A stretch of 64,000 bases of DNA from JAGPCK01 sp041675505 (GTDB lineage Bacteria; Bacteroidota; Bacteroidia; UKL13-3), in contig JBAYTR010000009.1 of assembly GCA_041675505.1 (NCBI GenBank), positions 62,001 through 126,000 of the forward strand, read 5' to 3'. The stretch's first letter is position 1; each line of letters begins with the position of its first letter. The notes under the pieces are model-generated. The model was not told where the DNA came from. It ran no database searches and saw nothing but the letters and a program-made list of their open reading frames with translations. A program made the translations under genes and the position numbers. Shown here in pieces: positions 16,385 through 26,261 of this stretch.

Positions 16385-17795
16385 GCGCCTACAGGTTCTT
16401 AAGTACATGGCGTGGGATTACTTCTCTGCAGTAATTGCCTGGTTGTCTTTTTTTGCCTATAGAAAATTATTTATTGAACCGGATAAGTTCGGTTACCAGA
16501 TTCCGGTAGAGCCGGATATAAACCTGTACCTCGGATTGATTGTTATTCCACTCTATTGGATAGCCTTGTATGCCGCCACAGGTACCTACCTGAATATTTA
16601 CAGAAAAGCCCGTTTGAATGAAATTCTTCAAACACTTCAAAATTCTGTACTAGGCGTATTAGTACTGTTTTTTTTGTTGTTGTTGGATGATCAGGTTAGT
16701 TCCTACACGGCTTATTACAAAACTATCATTACGCTGTTAGGATTGCATTTCACCTTTACATCGGTAGGAAGGTTTTATTTATCAAGTAAAACAGCACATC
16801 GTCTTCGCAACAGAGAAATAGGTTTCAACACCATCATAGTGGGTTCTAATGAAAAAGCACTGGAGTTATATCAGGAATTTGAATCGGATAAGCGCTCTCA
16901 AGGGTATTTTTTAAGAGGGTTTGTTACGGTAAATGAACCGGAGAACGAACATCTGCTTTCAGGAAAGCTGCCAAATCTGGGGCAATATCACGATTTACCC
17001 AAACACATCAGAGATAAAAATGTGGAAGAGGTGATTATTGCCATTGAAAGTTCAGAACATAAAAAGCTGAATGAGATTATTAATCTGCTGGAAGATGAGC
17101 GAGTGATTATAAAAATTATTCCGGATATGTATGATATCATATCGGGCTTAGTGAAAATGAACCATATCTTCGGTACAGTTCTAATTCAAATTAATCCGGA
17201 GATAATGCCGGCCTGGCAGCAGAGTTTAAAAAGAACTATTGATATTGTATTCTCTGTATTGGTACTCATTCTTTTGTTACCCGTTTATTTGATTTTGGCC
17301 ATCGGGGTAAAAATGTCTTCCAAAGGTCCGGTTTTTTTCAAACAGGAGCGTGTTGGTTGGCACGCAAAACCCTTTTACATATATAAGTTCAGAACTATGT
17401 ATACTGATGCTGAAAAGCATGGTCCGGCTCTTTCCAGCAAAGAGGATAAACGTATTACTCCTTTTGGCAGAATACTCCGCAAGTTCAGGTTAGATGAGTT
17501 GCCACAGTTTTTTAATGTAATTAAAGGCGAAATGTCGTTGGTTGGTCCCAGACCCGAGCGCCAGTTTTTTATTAATCAGATTGTACAAAGGGCACCACAC
17601 TATAAGCACCTGCACAAGGTTCGTCCGGGAATTACTTCCTGGGGTCAGGTAAAGTACGGGTATGCCGAGAATGTTGACCAAATGATTGAGCGACTGAAGT
17701 TTGATATTATCTATATCGAAAATATGTCTCTGGCCGTTGATTTGAAAATCCTCATATACACCGTCCTTATCATTTTTCAGGGTAGAGGTAAGTAA
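16377..17795 (+). CDS. Polyprenyl-phosphate hexose-1-phosphate transferase (WcaJ-like)
   Basis: Initiates surface-polysaccharide repeat units by moving a sugar-1-phosphate onto undecaprenyl phosphate in the inner membrane. The N-terminus has about four helices (residues 8-130) and a CoA-binding-like domain (about 145-260). The catalytic bacterial-sugar-transferase domain follows: KRTIDIVFSVLVLI helix, FFKQERVGWHAKPFYIYKFR, LRKFRLDELPQFFNVIKGEM and SLVGPRPE. The start is TTG at 16377 inside the lipoprotein stop region; homologues keep the RLQVLKY segment it adds, and the next ATG (16407) would remove it. Sugar donor unknown. Confidence 0.9.
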   Translation: MNKRLQVLKYMAWDYFSAVIAWLSFFAYRKLFIEPDKFGYQIPVEPDINLYLGLIVIPLYWIALYAATGTYLNIYRKARLNEILQTLQNSVLGVLVLFFLLLLDDQVSSYTAYYKTIITLLGLHFTFTSVGRFYLSSKTAHRLRNREIGFNTIIVGSNEKALELYQEFESDKRSQGYFLRGFVTVNEPENEHLLSGKLPNLGQYHDLPKHIRDKNVEEVIIAIESSEHKKLNEIINLLEDERVIIKIIPDMYDIISGLVKMNHIFGTVLIQINPEIMPAWQQSLKRTIDIVFSVLVLILLLPVYLILAIGVKMSSKGPVFFKQERVGWHAKPFYIYKFRTMYTDAEKHGPALSSKEDKRITPFGRILRKFRLDELPQFFNVIKGEMSLVGPRPERQFFINQIVQRAPHYKHLHKVRPGITSWGQVKYGYAENVDQMIERLKFDIIYIENMSLAVDLKILIYTVLIIFQGRGK

Positions 17796-17838
17796 TTCAC
17801 TTATTTCTGCGCGTTTTCCACAAATTCGATGTGAGTTA

Positions 17839-17869
17839 TTGGATTTATGTATAAAACGCACTAATTTTC
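17839..17869 (+). promoter_or_regulatory. Possible promoter of the giant T9SS gene
   Basis: TTG at 17839-17841, 20 bases, then TAATTTTC at 17862-17869, one mismatch from TAnnTTTG. The -7 box ends 20 bases before the ATG. Confidence 0.4.
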
Positions 17870-17889
17870 CAAAAAATAAACCTTAGCAT

Positions 17890-20800
17890 ATGTATAACAC
17901 TTTACCTAAACAGTTCTACTTGCACAAAGATTGTGTAAATAGAAAAGCGAAGAGCGGGCTTATAAAAGTCAGTTTTCTTCTGTCAACTTTTTTCTTCGTG
18001 TTGTTTTTTTCCCATCAACTATTTGCTCAGAACACTACGGTACTTTCTGAAAGTTTTGATGGTGGGTTCCCTCCATCTGGTTGGACTAACACTGCAGCAG
18101 GAAGCGGACTGAATTGGGCACGAGTTACCACCTCTACTTATCCGTCAGGAATATCGCCAAGAAGCGGATCTGGTTTACTTAGGCTGAATTGTTACAGTGT
18201 GAGTAGTGGAACAGCAACATTAATTTCCAGTTCCTTTAGTTTGGCCGCCCGAGGTACTAATAACGCTATTGTTTCTGTGTGGGTATACCGTGAGAATGGG
18301 TATTCGACTGATAACGATAGTATATCAGTTCGTATAAACACATCGTCAAGTGTTACCGGTGCAACATATCTTGGCTTTGTAAGTCGTTCACGAAGCCTTG
18401 CCCCAGTAGTAGGTTCAGATGGTTGGTATAAATATGATTTTAATTTGCCCGGATCATTTAACACTGGAACTAATTACCTTATTATCGAAGGAACATCGAA
18501 GTACGGAAACGATATTCATATTGACGATGTGAGTTGTACAATTATAGGCCCTATGGCTTATAGTTCATCTACTACCAACCAAGCTTCTACTAACCCACTA
18601 GGGGCTTCTGCAACTAATCAAGTTATTTTGAGTGTTCCGGTTACAGTTAGTGGAAGTGCTACAACAATTGCATTAACAGGAATTAATTTTAACACAACTG
18701 GTACCACGAACGTGGCAGACATTTCTGGCGCGAAAGTCTACTTTACAGGCAGCAATGCAACATTTTCCACTACAACGCAGTTCGGTTCAACAGTTAGTAG
18801 TCCATCGGGTGCATTTTCGGTTACAGGTTCTCAGAATTTGGCTGATGGAGTTAATTACTTCTGGCTGGCGTATGATATTTCTGCTACTCCCGGTAATTTA
18901 AATCTGATAGATGCACAATGCACACAGGTAACTGTGGGCGGAACAAACTACACTCCAACTATAACTAATCCGTCAGGCAGTCGTCAAATTCTATTTCCTC
19001 TGTCAGGTGTTTATAATGTTGGTGTATCAGGTACTTTTTCTACATTAACCGCTGCAATTACTGCCTTGAATTCCGTTGGAGTTGGAGCCCCAGTAACTTT
19101 TAATCTTACAGACAATATTTATGGTGTTAATGAAACTTTCCCTATTGTTATTAACCAGTTTTCAGGCGGAAGTGCAGTAAACACAGTTACTATAAAACCT
19201 GCATCAGGTGTTGATGCAACTATCACGGGAAATGCTTCTTCTATTTTGTCATTAAACGGAGCAGACTTTGTTACCATTGATGGTTCAAATAGCGGCACAA
19301 GTACCCGTAATCTTTCTATTATCAATAGTAATACAGCAAGTAGTTCAGTTGTGTTATTGGCGAGTTTAGGGACTGCTGCAGGAGCAACCAATAACACTAT
19401 CAAGAATTGTAATATTTCGAATGGTGCCACCAACGTTGTTACTTATGGCATTTCTATAGGAGGTGCAACACCGGGTTCAACAGGTGCAGATAATGATAAT
19501 AATACAGTACAGAACAATATTATTGGTACAGTTACAACAGGTATCTATGCAATTGGTACCAGCTCTGGCTCAACAGGAGGTAATGATAACCTTAATATTT
19601 CAGGGAATACGGTAAGTTTTGTTTCCTCAATTAGTGGATGTTACGGAATACGAGCTGGAAACACATTAAACTCTTCAGTGAGCTTAAATAACATCAGTAT
19701 AGAGACATCAAGCGGAACAATGGTTGGTATATCATTGGAGACAGGCTTCATTTCATCTGTAGTAAACAGAAACCTGATAAGCAAGGTAAAAGCAACCAGC
19801 ACATCAGCCTTGCCTGTTTTAAGAGGAATTACATTAGCTACCGGACAAACAGGTAGTTCTGTTACGATAAGTAACAATGTTATTTATGACGTTATTGCTG
19901 CCTATTCAACTACCAACGCTGCATCAAATTGCACGGGTATTATGTTAGGAGCAGTTGGGGTGAGCACCACCACCACTACCACCACTGGCGGTGTAAATAT
20001 GTATCACAATAGCATTAATCTTACAGGAAATGTAAACAGGAATGGATCATGTCTTCAGTATGGGGTGTTTGTTGGGGCAAACGTATCGAGCCTTGATTTC
20101 AGAAATAACGTTATCAGCAATGCGATTGTTAATATAAATGCTACACCAGGCACTTCAAAATCCTTTGCCGTTTACTCACTTGCTGCGAATACAGCATATT
20201 CCAACATGAATAACAACTGCTATTTCGTTGGAGCTACACAAGGAGTACTTGGCTACATAGGTGCAACTGATAGAACTACTTTAGCGGCAATTCAAACAGG
20301 GTTCGGTCAAAACGCCAGTTCAATTTCATCAAATCCCTTATTTAATGCATCAAACAACCTTCGCCCAACTGCTAGTTCTCCATTGCTAAATGCCGGAGTA
20401 ACAATTGCGGGGCAAACTACAGATTTCAGAGGCACCACAAGAAGTGTAACTACTCCAACCATAGGTGCATATGAGTTGGGAGGAGAGTTTCTTTTACCTG
20501 TGATTTCATTTACAACGCTGTCTAATACTGCTTCTACGGCCAATAGAGTAGAAACAGGTTTTGCTACCATTACCGATGCTTCAGGTATCAATATAACTTC
20601 AGGTACACGCCCCAGACTTTACTTTAAGAAGTCAACCAACGCCAATACTTTTGCGGGAAACACCAGCGCAGACAATGGTTGGAAATGGGTTGAAGCAACA
20701 GATACCATTTCGCCTTTCGACTTTACCATTGATTATTCCTTGTTAACAAGCGGAGGGGTAACTCAAGGTGACATGATTCAATACTTTGTTGTAGCACAGG

Positions 20801-23800
20801 ATATGGCATCTGTGCCCAATGTTACAGTAGCTAATGCTCAACTTCTTTCTGAACCGGCATCTGTTAATCTCAACAGTTCACATTTTCCTGCAAGCGGAAA
20901 TATTAACAGCTACACTATCGCATTTCAGTTAAGTGGTACTTACTTGGTTGGAACAGGCCAAACTTTTACCTCTCTGACAAATACCGGAGGACTTTTCCAA
21001 TACCTGAACAATAACGTAATTGCAGGTGATGTGGTAGCATTAATCACATCTAACCTTTCTGAAACCGGTGCAATCGCTTTGAATCAAACTTCAGAGTTTG
21101 GTGGAAGTAATTTTAAAATCAGCATTCAGCCTAGCGCTCCAAGCGTAAGAACCATAAGTGGAAATTACGTTGGTGGTTTAATTCGTTTGAACGGTGCTGA
21201 CCGCGTATCTATTGATGGCAGGTTCAACAATAGCGGAACAGGTAATTACTTAACCATTGTGAATTCAGCAACCTCAGGTGTGACTGCCGCTGTTCAGTTA
21301 AGCAGCTTAGGCAACGGACAAGGTGCTACAAACAATACTATTCGTAACTGTACCTTCTCATTACCTCGAACAGGTCCTACCTCAATTGGTATTGCTGTTG
21401 GCGGAGTATTAGGTAATACAGGATCTGACAATGATTCTTTAGCAATCATGAACAATGTTATCCGTTCAGGTGCTTATGGTATTTACGTGGGTGGTAATGT
21501 TGCTCCAAATACTACCGATGAGGTTGTTATCACCAGCAATATTATAGGTGGCGACACTTTAGCCACATCAGGTGCCCTTCTGGCCAATCTTACCGGTCTT
21601 ACTTGTAATAATAATACAATCTCGAATGTACTTGGTACAGCTGCTCTTTCTGCTATCAGTTTAAATGCAGTTAGAAATGCTTCATTTAGCAGCAATACAA
21701 TTACAAATATTCAGTCTACCGGAAGTAATCCGGTTGGCTTATCGTTAGTGTCAACTGATTCTAACATTGTGGTAAGCAACAACACAATCAAGAATGTGTT
21801 TTATGTTGGAACAAGTGGCTATGGCGGAAAAGGTATTGATGTAAATACAACTATTACAAATAGCCGTATAGTTATAGTGAATAATGTTATAAGCAATATG
21901 TCGGGTGATGGTTGGACTTTTGGAAACGATATTATTGCAGGTATTCGTGTTTTAGGAACATCGGGTGGTGTATCTATCCGCCACAATACGGTTAGTCTGA
22001 GTGGTACCATTTCACGCTCAGGGGCTGCAACCGATATTAGTGCAGCATTAGTTATCGGAAGCAGCACAGTCTCTAATGTAGAGGTGTTAAATAATATTTT
22101 CAGAAATTCATTGTTTAATACAACAGGCACTCAAACCTCTTATGCTGTATACAATTCAGGTGCTTCAACAGTATTCTCTAATATAGGCTACAATAATTAT
22201 ACTGCAGTTGGTTCTCAGAGCGCACTGGGTTATCAGGGAAGTACTATTCAAACATTGAGTGCATGGAAGGCAGCAGTTACAGCTGATGTATCTTCTCAGT
22301 CAAGAGTAGTTTCTTTTGTTGATACGGCTAATTCTAATTTAAGACTTACGGGTTCTTCAAACGGAGATTTTTACCTCAGAAGTGTTAATCTTAATAATTC
22401 ACTTACCAATGCTGATTACGACAACGTAACCCGTAGGCCTATTAGTTACATGGGTGCATTTGAAGGCTCAACTCCGTTGAACATGAGTGTAAATGCAGGT
22501 GTTGATACTGCTGTGTGCAGTGGTTCTTCTGTACAAATTGGCGGAGCCAGCATTGTAACAGGAGGAATTGCACCTTATACCTATGCATGGAGCCCATCAG
22601 CAGGCAACACCTCTAACCCAAGTGTTTCACCTGCAACTAACACCTCATACATTGTTACAGCAACGGATACATTTGGTTTTGTGGCACGTGATACCGTTTT
22701 TGTTACGGTAAACTCAGCCCCTAATCCTCCGTCAGCAAGTGCTGCATCTAGTATTTGTTCCGGTGATTCAACCAATCTTACAGCATCCGGTACCGGAACC
22801 TTTATCTGGTACAAAAATGCTACCGGAGGATCGGCTTTGGGCGCAGGTGCTACTTATAATACAGGTGCATTAACTGCCAATGACAGTTTTTATGTTAGTG
22901 TAACAAACGCACAAGGATGTACAAGTACACGTACCAAGGTGAATGTAGTTGTTAACTCACCTGCAGCTCCCACCGCTTCAAATGCTTCCACCTGTTCAGG
23001 AACTGCTGCAGTTTTGAATGCAACAGGAACCGGTACTTTCAGTTGGTTTAAAAATCCTACAGGAGGCACTGCATTAGGTACAGGAAGTAACTACACTACT
23101 GCTGCTCTTACAGCAAACGATTCATTCTATGTTTCTGTAACAACTGCTGGTTGTACCAGCGCAAGAACGAAAGTAAACGTTACAGTACTTAGTAACCCTG
23201 CTGCTCCAAACGTGGCAGTTCAACCTACTATTTGTACAGGTTCAACGGCAACCATTATATCTGACATTACAGCAGGAAGCCGTAAGTGGTATACCGCAGC
23301 TACCGGTGGAACATCCATTTATACAGGTGATACATTGGTTACCGGTGTTCTGACAGCTAACGCTAACTATTATGTTGAGAATAATGTAAATTCATGTATC
23401 AGCACTACCCGTACCCTGGTTAAAGTTACAGTGAATGCACTTCCTACAGCACCTGTTATCACTACTCCGGCAGCAATATGCTCAGGTAACACAGCCATGA
23501 TTATAGCCAACAGCGGTGCAGGTTCACGCAGATGGTATACTGATGCAACAGGTGGAACAGCTATTTACACCGGAGATACACTTACTACATCAACTCTTAC
23601 TGCTAATACTACTTATTATGCAGATAATATTGAAAATGGTTGTGTGAGTTCAACACGTAAATCAGTTGTAGTTACTGTAAATGCTATCCCTTCTTTACCT
23701 TCAGTTCAGGACATAGCCATTTGTGACGGTTCAACAGGAATCTTAACAGCAACAGGTTTTGCTACAGGTGACAGTATTATGTGGTACGATGCTGCTACTA

Positions 23801-24939
23801 ACGGCAATATGTTAGCATCGGGTTCAGTATACACTACTTCTACACTTTCAGCCAATGCTACTTACTATGCAGGAATTAAATCAGCCGCAGGTTGTAGTAA
23901 TGCTGCCCGTACTTCTGCTTTAGTAACAGTGAATCCAATTCCAGCAGCACCTCAGGTAACTGATGAAATTACCTGCGAAGGCAGCACTGCAACATTTAAT
24001 TACAGCAGTACATCAGGAAATCTTAAGTGGTATAACGATGCAATTGGAGGAACACCTGAGTTTTCAGGAAATGTATTTACAACATTACCATTGACTTCAA
24101 TGGATACGTTCTTTGTTTCAGTTACTGAACTTGGGTGCGAGAGTCAGCGCAATCGTGTATTTGCTTGGGTAACCAGTTTAGCTCCGGTACCATCAGCTTC
24201 TAATACCAAGGTTTGTGAAGGATTAGCTGCAACGTTAACTGCAACTTCAGGTACTGCTGATATCTTCTGGTATACTGATTTATTTGGAGGAAGCCCTGTT
24301 GATAGCGGTTCAACCATCAGTGTAAACGGTATCACTCAAACTTCTATTTATTATGCAGAAGCACGTAACGGTGTTTGTGCAACTGCAGAACGCAAACCGG
24401 TTGTTGTTGTGTTTTACAATAAACCCAACGGAACATTTACTGTTCAATCACAATTTATGGGAGGCATTACCTTTGCTCCCACAACTGCTAATGGTTTAGC
24501 ATACAATTGGAGTTTTGGTGACGGTAATAACTCAACAGTGGTTAGTCCTACACACAAGTACACCACCAACGGTAATTACAACGTGAAACTGGTAGTTGTA
24601 AATCCAACTTCAGGTTGTTCAGATTCTTCAACACAAGCTGTAAGTGTGGTATCGGTTGGATTTGCTGATGCTAAGTCTAACGGCTTTAATGCTGAGGTTT
24701 ATCCTAATCCGTTTACAGGTTCAGCTCAATTAAGTTACACTTTACCTGTTGCTGAAACCGTAAGTATTCGTGTAGTAAATCTTCTTGGTCAGGAAGTAAT
24801 GCAACTACCTGCCGGACTTAAACAAGCCGGAACTCATCAGGTAGACTTTAATGCAACTAACCTGTCGTCAGGAGTTTATTATGTACGTTTGCAGGTAGGT
24901 AATACGCAACACACTTTACGTGTGGTGAAAGCCAACTAA
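17890..24939 (+). CDS. Giant T9SS-secreted multidomain surface protein (2349 aa)
   Basis: Cargo of the type IX secretion system. A long signal peptide (1-47, ends LFAQ) is followed by a choice-of-anchor/MAM-like domain (about 50-215, ESFDGGFPPSGW) and a BNR-associated N-terminal domain (about 220-370, NYFWLAYDIS). Two right-handed beta-helix regions follow (about 375-860 and 1015-1530, with repeated IDGSN/NNTI motifs), then a PKD-like segment with AVCSG (about 1535-1610). Next are seven tandem Ig-like repeats (about 1610-2177), a PKD domain with WSFGDGNN (about 2180-2255) and a C-terminal sorting domain starting EVYPNPF. Probably an adhesin or extracellular polysaccharide-binding protein. Catalytic activity is not evident. 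Confidence 0.88.
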   Translation: MYNTLPKQFYLHKDCVNRKAKSGLIKVSFLLSTFFFVLFFSHQLFAQNTTVLSESFDGGFPPSGWTNTAAGSGLNWARVTTSTYPSGISPRSGSGLLRLNCYSVSSGTATLISSSFSLAARGTNNAIVSVWVYRENGYSTDNDSISVRINTSSSVTGATYLGFVSRSRSLAPVVGSDGWYKYDFNLPGSFNTGTNYLIIEGTSKYGNDIHIDDVSCTIIGPMAYSSSTTNQASTNPLGASATNQVILSVPVTVSGSATTIALTGINFNTTGTTNVADISGAKVYFTGSNATFSTTTQFGSTVSSPSGAFSVTGSQNLADGVNYFWLAYDISATPGNLNLIDAQCTQVTVGGTNYTPTITNPSGSRQILFPLSGVYNVGVSGTFSTLTAAITALNSVGVGAPVTFNLTDNIYGVNETFPIVINQFSGGSAVNTVTIKPASGVDATITGNASSILSLNGADFVTIDGSNSGTSTRNLSIINSNTASSSVVLLASLGTAAGATNNTIKNCNISNGATNVVTYGISIGGATPGSTGADNDNNTVQNNIIGTVTTGIYAIGTSSGSTGGNDNLNISGNTVSFVSSISGCYGIRAGNTLNSSVSLNNISIETSSGTMVGISLETGFISSVVNRNLISKVKATSTSALPVLRGITLATGQTGSSVTISNNVIYDVIAAYSTTNAASNCTGIMLGAVGVSTTTTTTTGGVNMYHNSINLTGNVNRNGSCLQYGVFVGANVSSLDFRNNVISNAIVNINATPGTSKSFAVYSLAANTAYSNMNNNCYFVGATQGVLGYIGATDRTTLAAIQTGFGQNASSISSNPLFNASNNLRPTASSPLLNAGVTIAGQTTDFRGTTRSVTTPTIGAYELGGEFLLPVISFTTLSNTASTANRVETGFATITDASGINITSGTRPRLYFKKSTNANTFAGNTSADNGWKWVEATDTISPFDFTIDYSLLTSGGVTQGDMIQYFVVAQDMASVPNVTVANAQLLSEPASVNLNSSHFPASGNINSYTIAFQLSGTYLVGTGQTFTSLTNTGGLFQYLNNNVIAGDVVALITSNLSETGAIALNQTSEFGGSNFKISIQPSAPSVRTISGNYVGGLIRLNGADRVSIDGRFNNSGTGNYLTIVNSATSGVTAAVQLSSLGNGQGATNNTIRNCTFSLPRTGPTSIGIAVGGVLGNTGSDNDSLAIMNNVIRSGAYGIYVGGNVAPNTTDEVVITSNIIGGDTLATSGALLANLTGLTCNNNTISNVLGTAALSAISLNAVRNASFSSNTITNIQSTGSNPVGLSLVSTDSNIVVSNNTIKNVFYVGTSGYGGKGIDVNTTITNSRIVIVNNVISNMSGDGWTFGNDIIAGIRVLGTSGGVSIRHNTVSLSGTISRSGAATDISAALVIGSSTVSNVEVLNNIFRNSLFNTTGTQTSYAVYNSGASTVFSNIGYNNYTAVGSQSALGYQGSTIQTLSAWKAAVTADVSSQSRVVSFVDTANSNLRLTGSSNGDFYLRSVNLNNSLTNADYDNVTRRPISYMGAFEGSTPLNMSVNAGVDTAVCSGSSVQIGGASIVTGGIAPYTYAWSPSAGNTSNPSVSPATNTSYIVTATDTFGFVARDTVFVTVNSAPNPPSASAASSICSGDSTNLTASGTGTFIWYKNATGGSALGAGATYNTGALTANDSFYVSVTNAQGCTSTRTKVNVVVNSPAAPTASNASTCSGTAAVLNATGTGTFSWFKNPTGGTALGTGSNYTTAALTANDSFYVSVTTAGCTSARTKVNVTVLSNPAAPNVAVQPTICTGSTATIISDITAGSRKWYTAATGGTSIYTGDTLVTGVLTANANYYVENNVNSCISTTRTLVKVTVNALPTAPVITTPAAICSGNTAMIIANSGAGSRRWYTDATGGTAIYTGDTLTTSTLTANTTYYADNIENGCVSSTRKSVVVTVNAIPSLPSVQDIAICDGSTGILTATGFATGDSIMWYDAATNGNMLASGSVYTTSTLSANATYYAGIKSAAGCSNAARTSALVTVNPIPAAPQVTDEITCEGSTATFNYSSTSGNLKWYNDAIGGTPEFSGNVFTTLPLTSMDTFFVSVTELGCESQRNRVFAWVTSLAPVPSASNTKVCEGLAATLTATSGTADIFWYTDLFGGSPVDSGSTISVNGITQTSIYYAEARNGVCATAERKPVVVVFYNKPNGTFTVQSQFMGGITFAPTTANGLAYNWSFGDGNNSTVVSPTHKYTTNGNYNVKLVVVNPTSGCSDSSTQAVSVVSVGFADAKSNGFNAEVYPNPFTGSAQLSYTLPVAETVSIRVVNLLGQEVMQLPAGLKQAGTHQVDFNATNLSSGVYYVRLQVGNTQHTLRVVKAN
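22720..24420 (+). repeat. Seven tandem Ig-like repeats inside the giant protein
   Basis: Seven units of roughly 80 codons each begin with a Cys motif (SICSG, STCSG, TICTG, AICSG, AICDG, ITCEG, KVCEG). Most contain WY-D/N-A-TGG-like cores and end in xYYxxxxxxGCxSxxRxxVxVxV. The Cys pair of each unit probably forms a disulphide. DNA identity between units is partial, so this is an old expansion, not a recent one. Confidence 0.8.
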
Positions 24940-24958
24940 CCTGTAAATATATCTTTTG

Positions 24959-24990
24959 AAAGCCCCGCCATACAGCGGGGCTTTCTTTTT
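24959..24990 (+). terminator. Rho-independent terminator of the giant gene
   Basis: Stem AAAGCCCCGC / GCGGGGCTTT with a 6-base loop, followed by CTTTTTT; it begins 19 bases after the stop at 24939. Confidence 0.9.
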
Positions 24991-24992
24991 TA

Positions 24993-25000
24993 TACCTTTG
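24993..25000 (+). promoter_or_regulatory. -7 promoter box TACCTTTG
   Basis: Exact TAnnTTTG directly behind the terminator T-run, ending six bases before the ATG at 25007. This predicts a leaderless or nearly leaderless mRNA. Confidence 0.55.
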
Positions 25001-25006
25001 CTCATC

Positions 25007-26209
25007 ATGACAATTAAAATCGGACTTATCAGAGAGGAAAAACAACCGGCTGATTTAAGAGTAGCGTTAAACCCGCACCAGTGTGTAGAATTGATGCGTA
25101 AATTTCCTGACGTAGAAGTGGTGGTGCAAAGTTCCAACTGGCGTTGTTTTTCTGATGATGCTTACCGTAAAGAAGGTTTACGCATTGTAGATGACATACA
25201 CGAGTGCGATGTATTGATGGGTATTAAAGAAATACCGAAAGAAAAACTTATTGCCGATAAAACGTATTTATTTTTCAGCCACACTATTAAAAAGCAGCCA
25301 TACAACAGAGCCATGCTGCGTACAATACTTGAGCGCAACATTCGCCTTATTGACTATGAATGTCTGACCTGGGAGAACGGCAGTCGTATATTGGGTTTCG
25401 GGCGTTTTGCAGGTATAGTGGGCATGCACAATGGTTTTCTCACCTGGGGAAAGAAGTTTGGTTTGTATAACCTGAAACCGGCTTATGAATGCAAAAATTA
25501 TCTTGACCTTAAATTTCAATACAAGAACATTACTTTGCCTGCAATTAAAATAGCTATGTGCGGTGACGGGCGCGTGGCTCACGGAGCATTGGAGCTATTG
25601 CGCTACCTTAAAATAAGAGAAGTGACCAAACAGGAGTTTCTGGAAGGAAAATTTGATAAACCTGTTTTTGTTCACCTTCGTTCAGAGGATTATTATGCCC
25701 GTAAAGACGGTAAGGTGTGGGACAAGTCAGATTTCTATCATAACCCGGAGGAATACGAGAGCTCTTTTAAACCGTACTATCAGGTAGCTGACATGATGGT
25801 GAATGCAATTTTCTGGCACCAGGGAATTCCGGCATTTTTCACTAAAGAAGAAATGAAAGAAAGTGATTTTAATATTAAAGTCATAGCAGATATTACCTGT
25901 GATTTGAATGGCCCCATTCCTTCGACTACCAAAGCAACAACAATTGAGAATCCGGTTTACGGTTATCATCCGTTTTCAGAAAAAATTACCGAACCTTTTC
26001 TAAAACATACCGTAGATGTAATGGCGGTGGGGAATTTACCCTGCGAAGTTCCGGCTGATGCGTCTACAGAGTTTGGGGAGTCTATACTCAGGTATGTGAT
26101 GCCACACCTGCTCAATGAAGATACCGATAGCATTATCCAAAGGGCTACCATTACAGAAAAGGGTAGTCTTACCGACCGCTACCAGTACCTTGCCGACTAT
26201 GTGGAATAG
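25007..26209 (+). CDS. Saccharopine/alanine-dehydrogenase-like NAD oxidoreductase
   Basis: A 400-residue protein of the alanine dehydrogenase/PNT N-terminal superfamily. The N-terminus MTIKIGLIREEKQPADLRVAL matches the start of lysine-forming saccharopine dehydrogenase-like and alanine dehydrogenase proteins. The NAD site IKIAMCGDGRVAHGALELL (about residues 182-200) has the GDGRVAHGA variant of the Rossmann loop. The ATG at 25007 is chosen because the open frame upstream runs through the terminator hairpin. Substrate not certain; lysine or a related amino acid is likely, and alanine is possible. Confidence 0.75.
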   Translation: MTIKIGLIREEKQPADLRVALNPHQCVELMRKFPDVEVVVQSSNWRCFSDDAYRKEGLRIVDDIHECDVLMGIKEIPKEKLIADKTYLFFSHTIKKQPYNRAMLRTILERNIRLIDYECLTWENGSRILGFGRFAGIVGMHNGFLTWGKKFGLYNLKPAYECKNYLDLKFQYKNITLPAIKIAMCGDGRVAHGALELLRYLKIREVTKQEFLEGKFDKPVFVHLRSEDYYARKDGKVWDKSDFYHNPEEYESSFKPYYQVADMMVNAIFWHQGIPAFFTKEEMKESDFNIKVIADITCDLNGPIPSTTKATTIENPVYGYHPFSEKITEPFLKHTVDVMAVGNLPCEVPADASTEFGESILRYVMPHLLNEDTDSIIQRATITEKGSLTDRYQYLADYVE

Positions 26210-26261
26210 TCTTCGGTTTTAACCTCTTTTAATCCGAAATTCGCAGCCATAAATTTTATTC

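Noticed and set aside
17815..17823. Single TTTTCCACA, a DnaA-box match, upstream of the giant gene
   Set aside because: A lone box without companions; such single matches are expected by chance in 64 kb.
17812..17859. Inverted GCGTTTT / AAAACGC after the sugar-transferase gene
   Set aside because: Seven-bp arms about 34 bases apart with no T-run; insufficient for a terminator.
19968..19987. Short ACC microsatellite in the giant gene
   Set aside because: Encodes a run of Thr in a linker. Length variation could occur, but no frameshift or other effect is seen.
22720..24420. Possible CRISPR-like repeat pattern
   Set aside because: Repeats are degenerate, about 240 bp, in frame, and encode Ig-like domains; not a CRISPR array.
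24956..25006. Upstream extension of the dehydrogenase frame
   Set aside because: It would translate the terminator hairpin of the preceding gene; homologous N-terminus begins at 25007.
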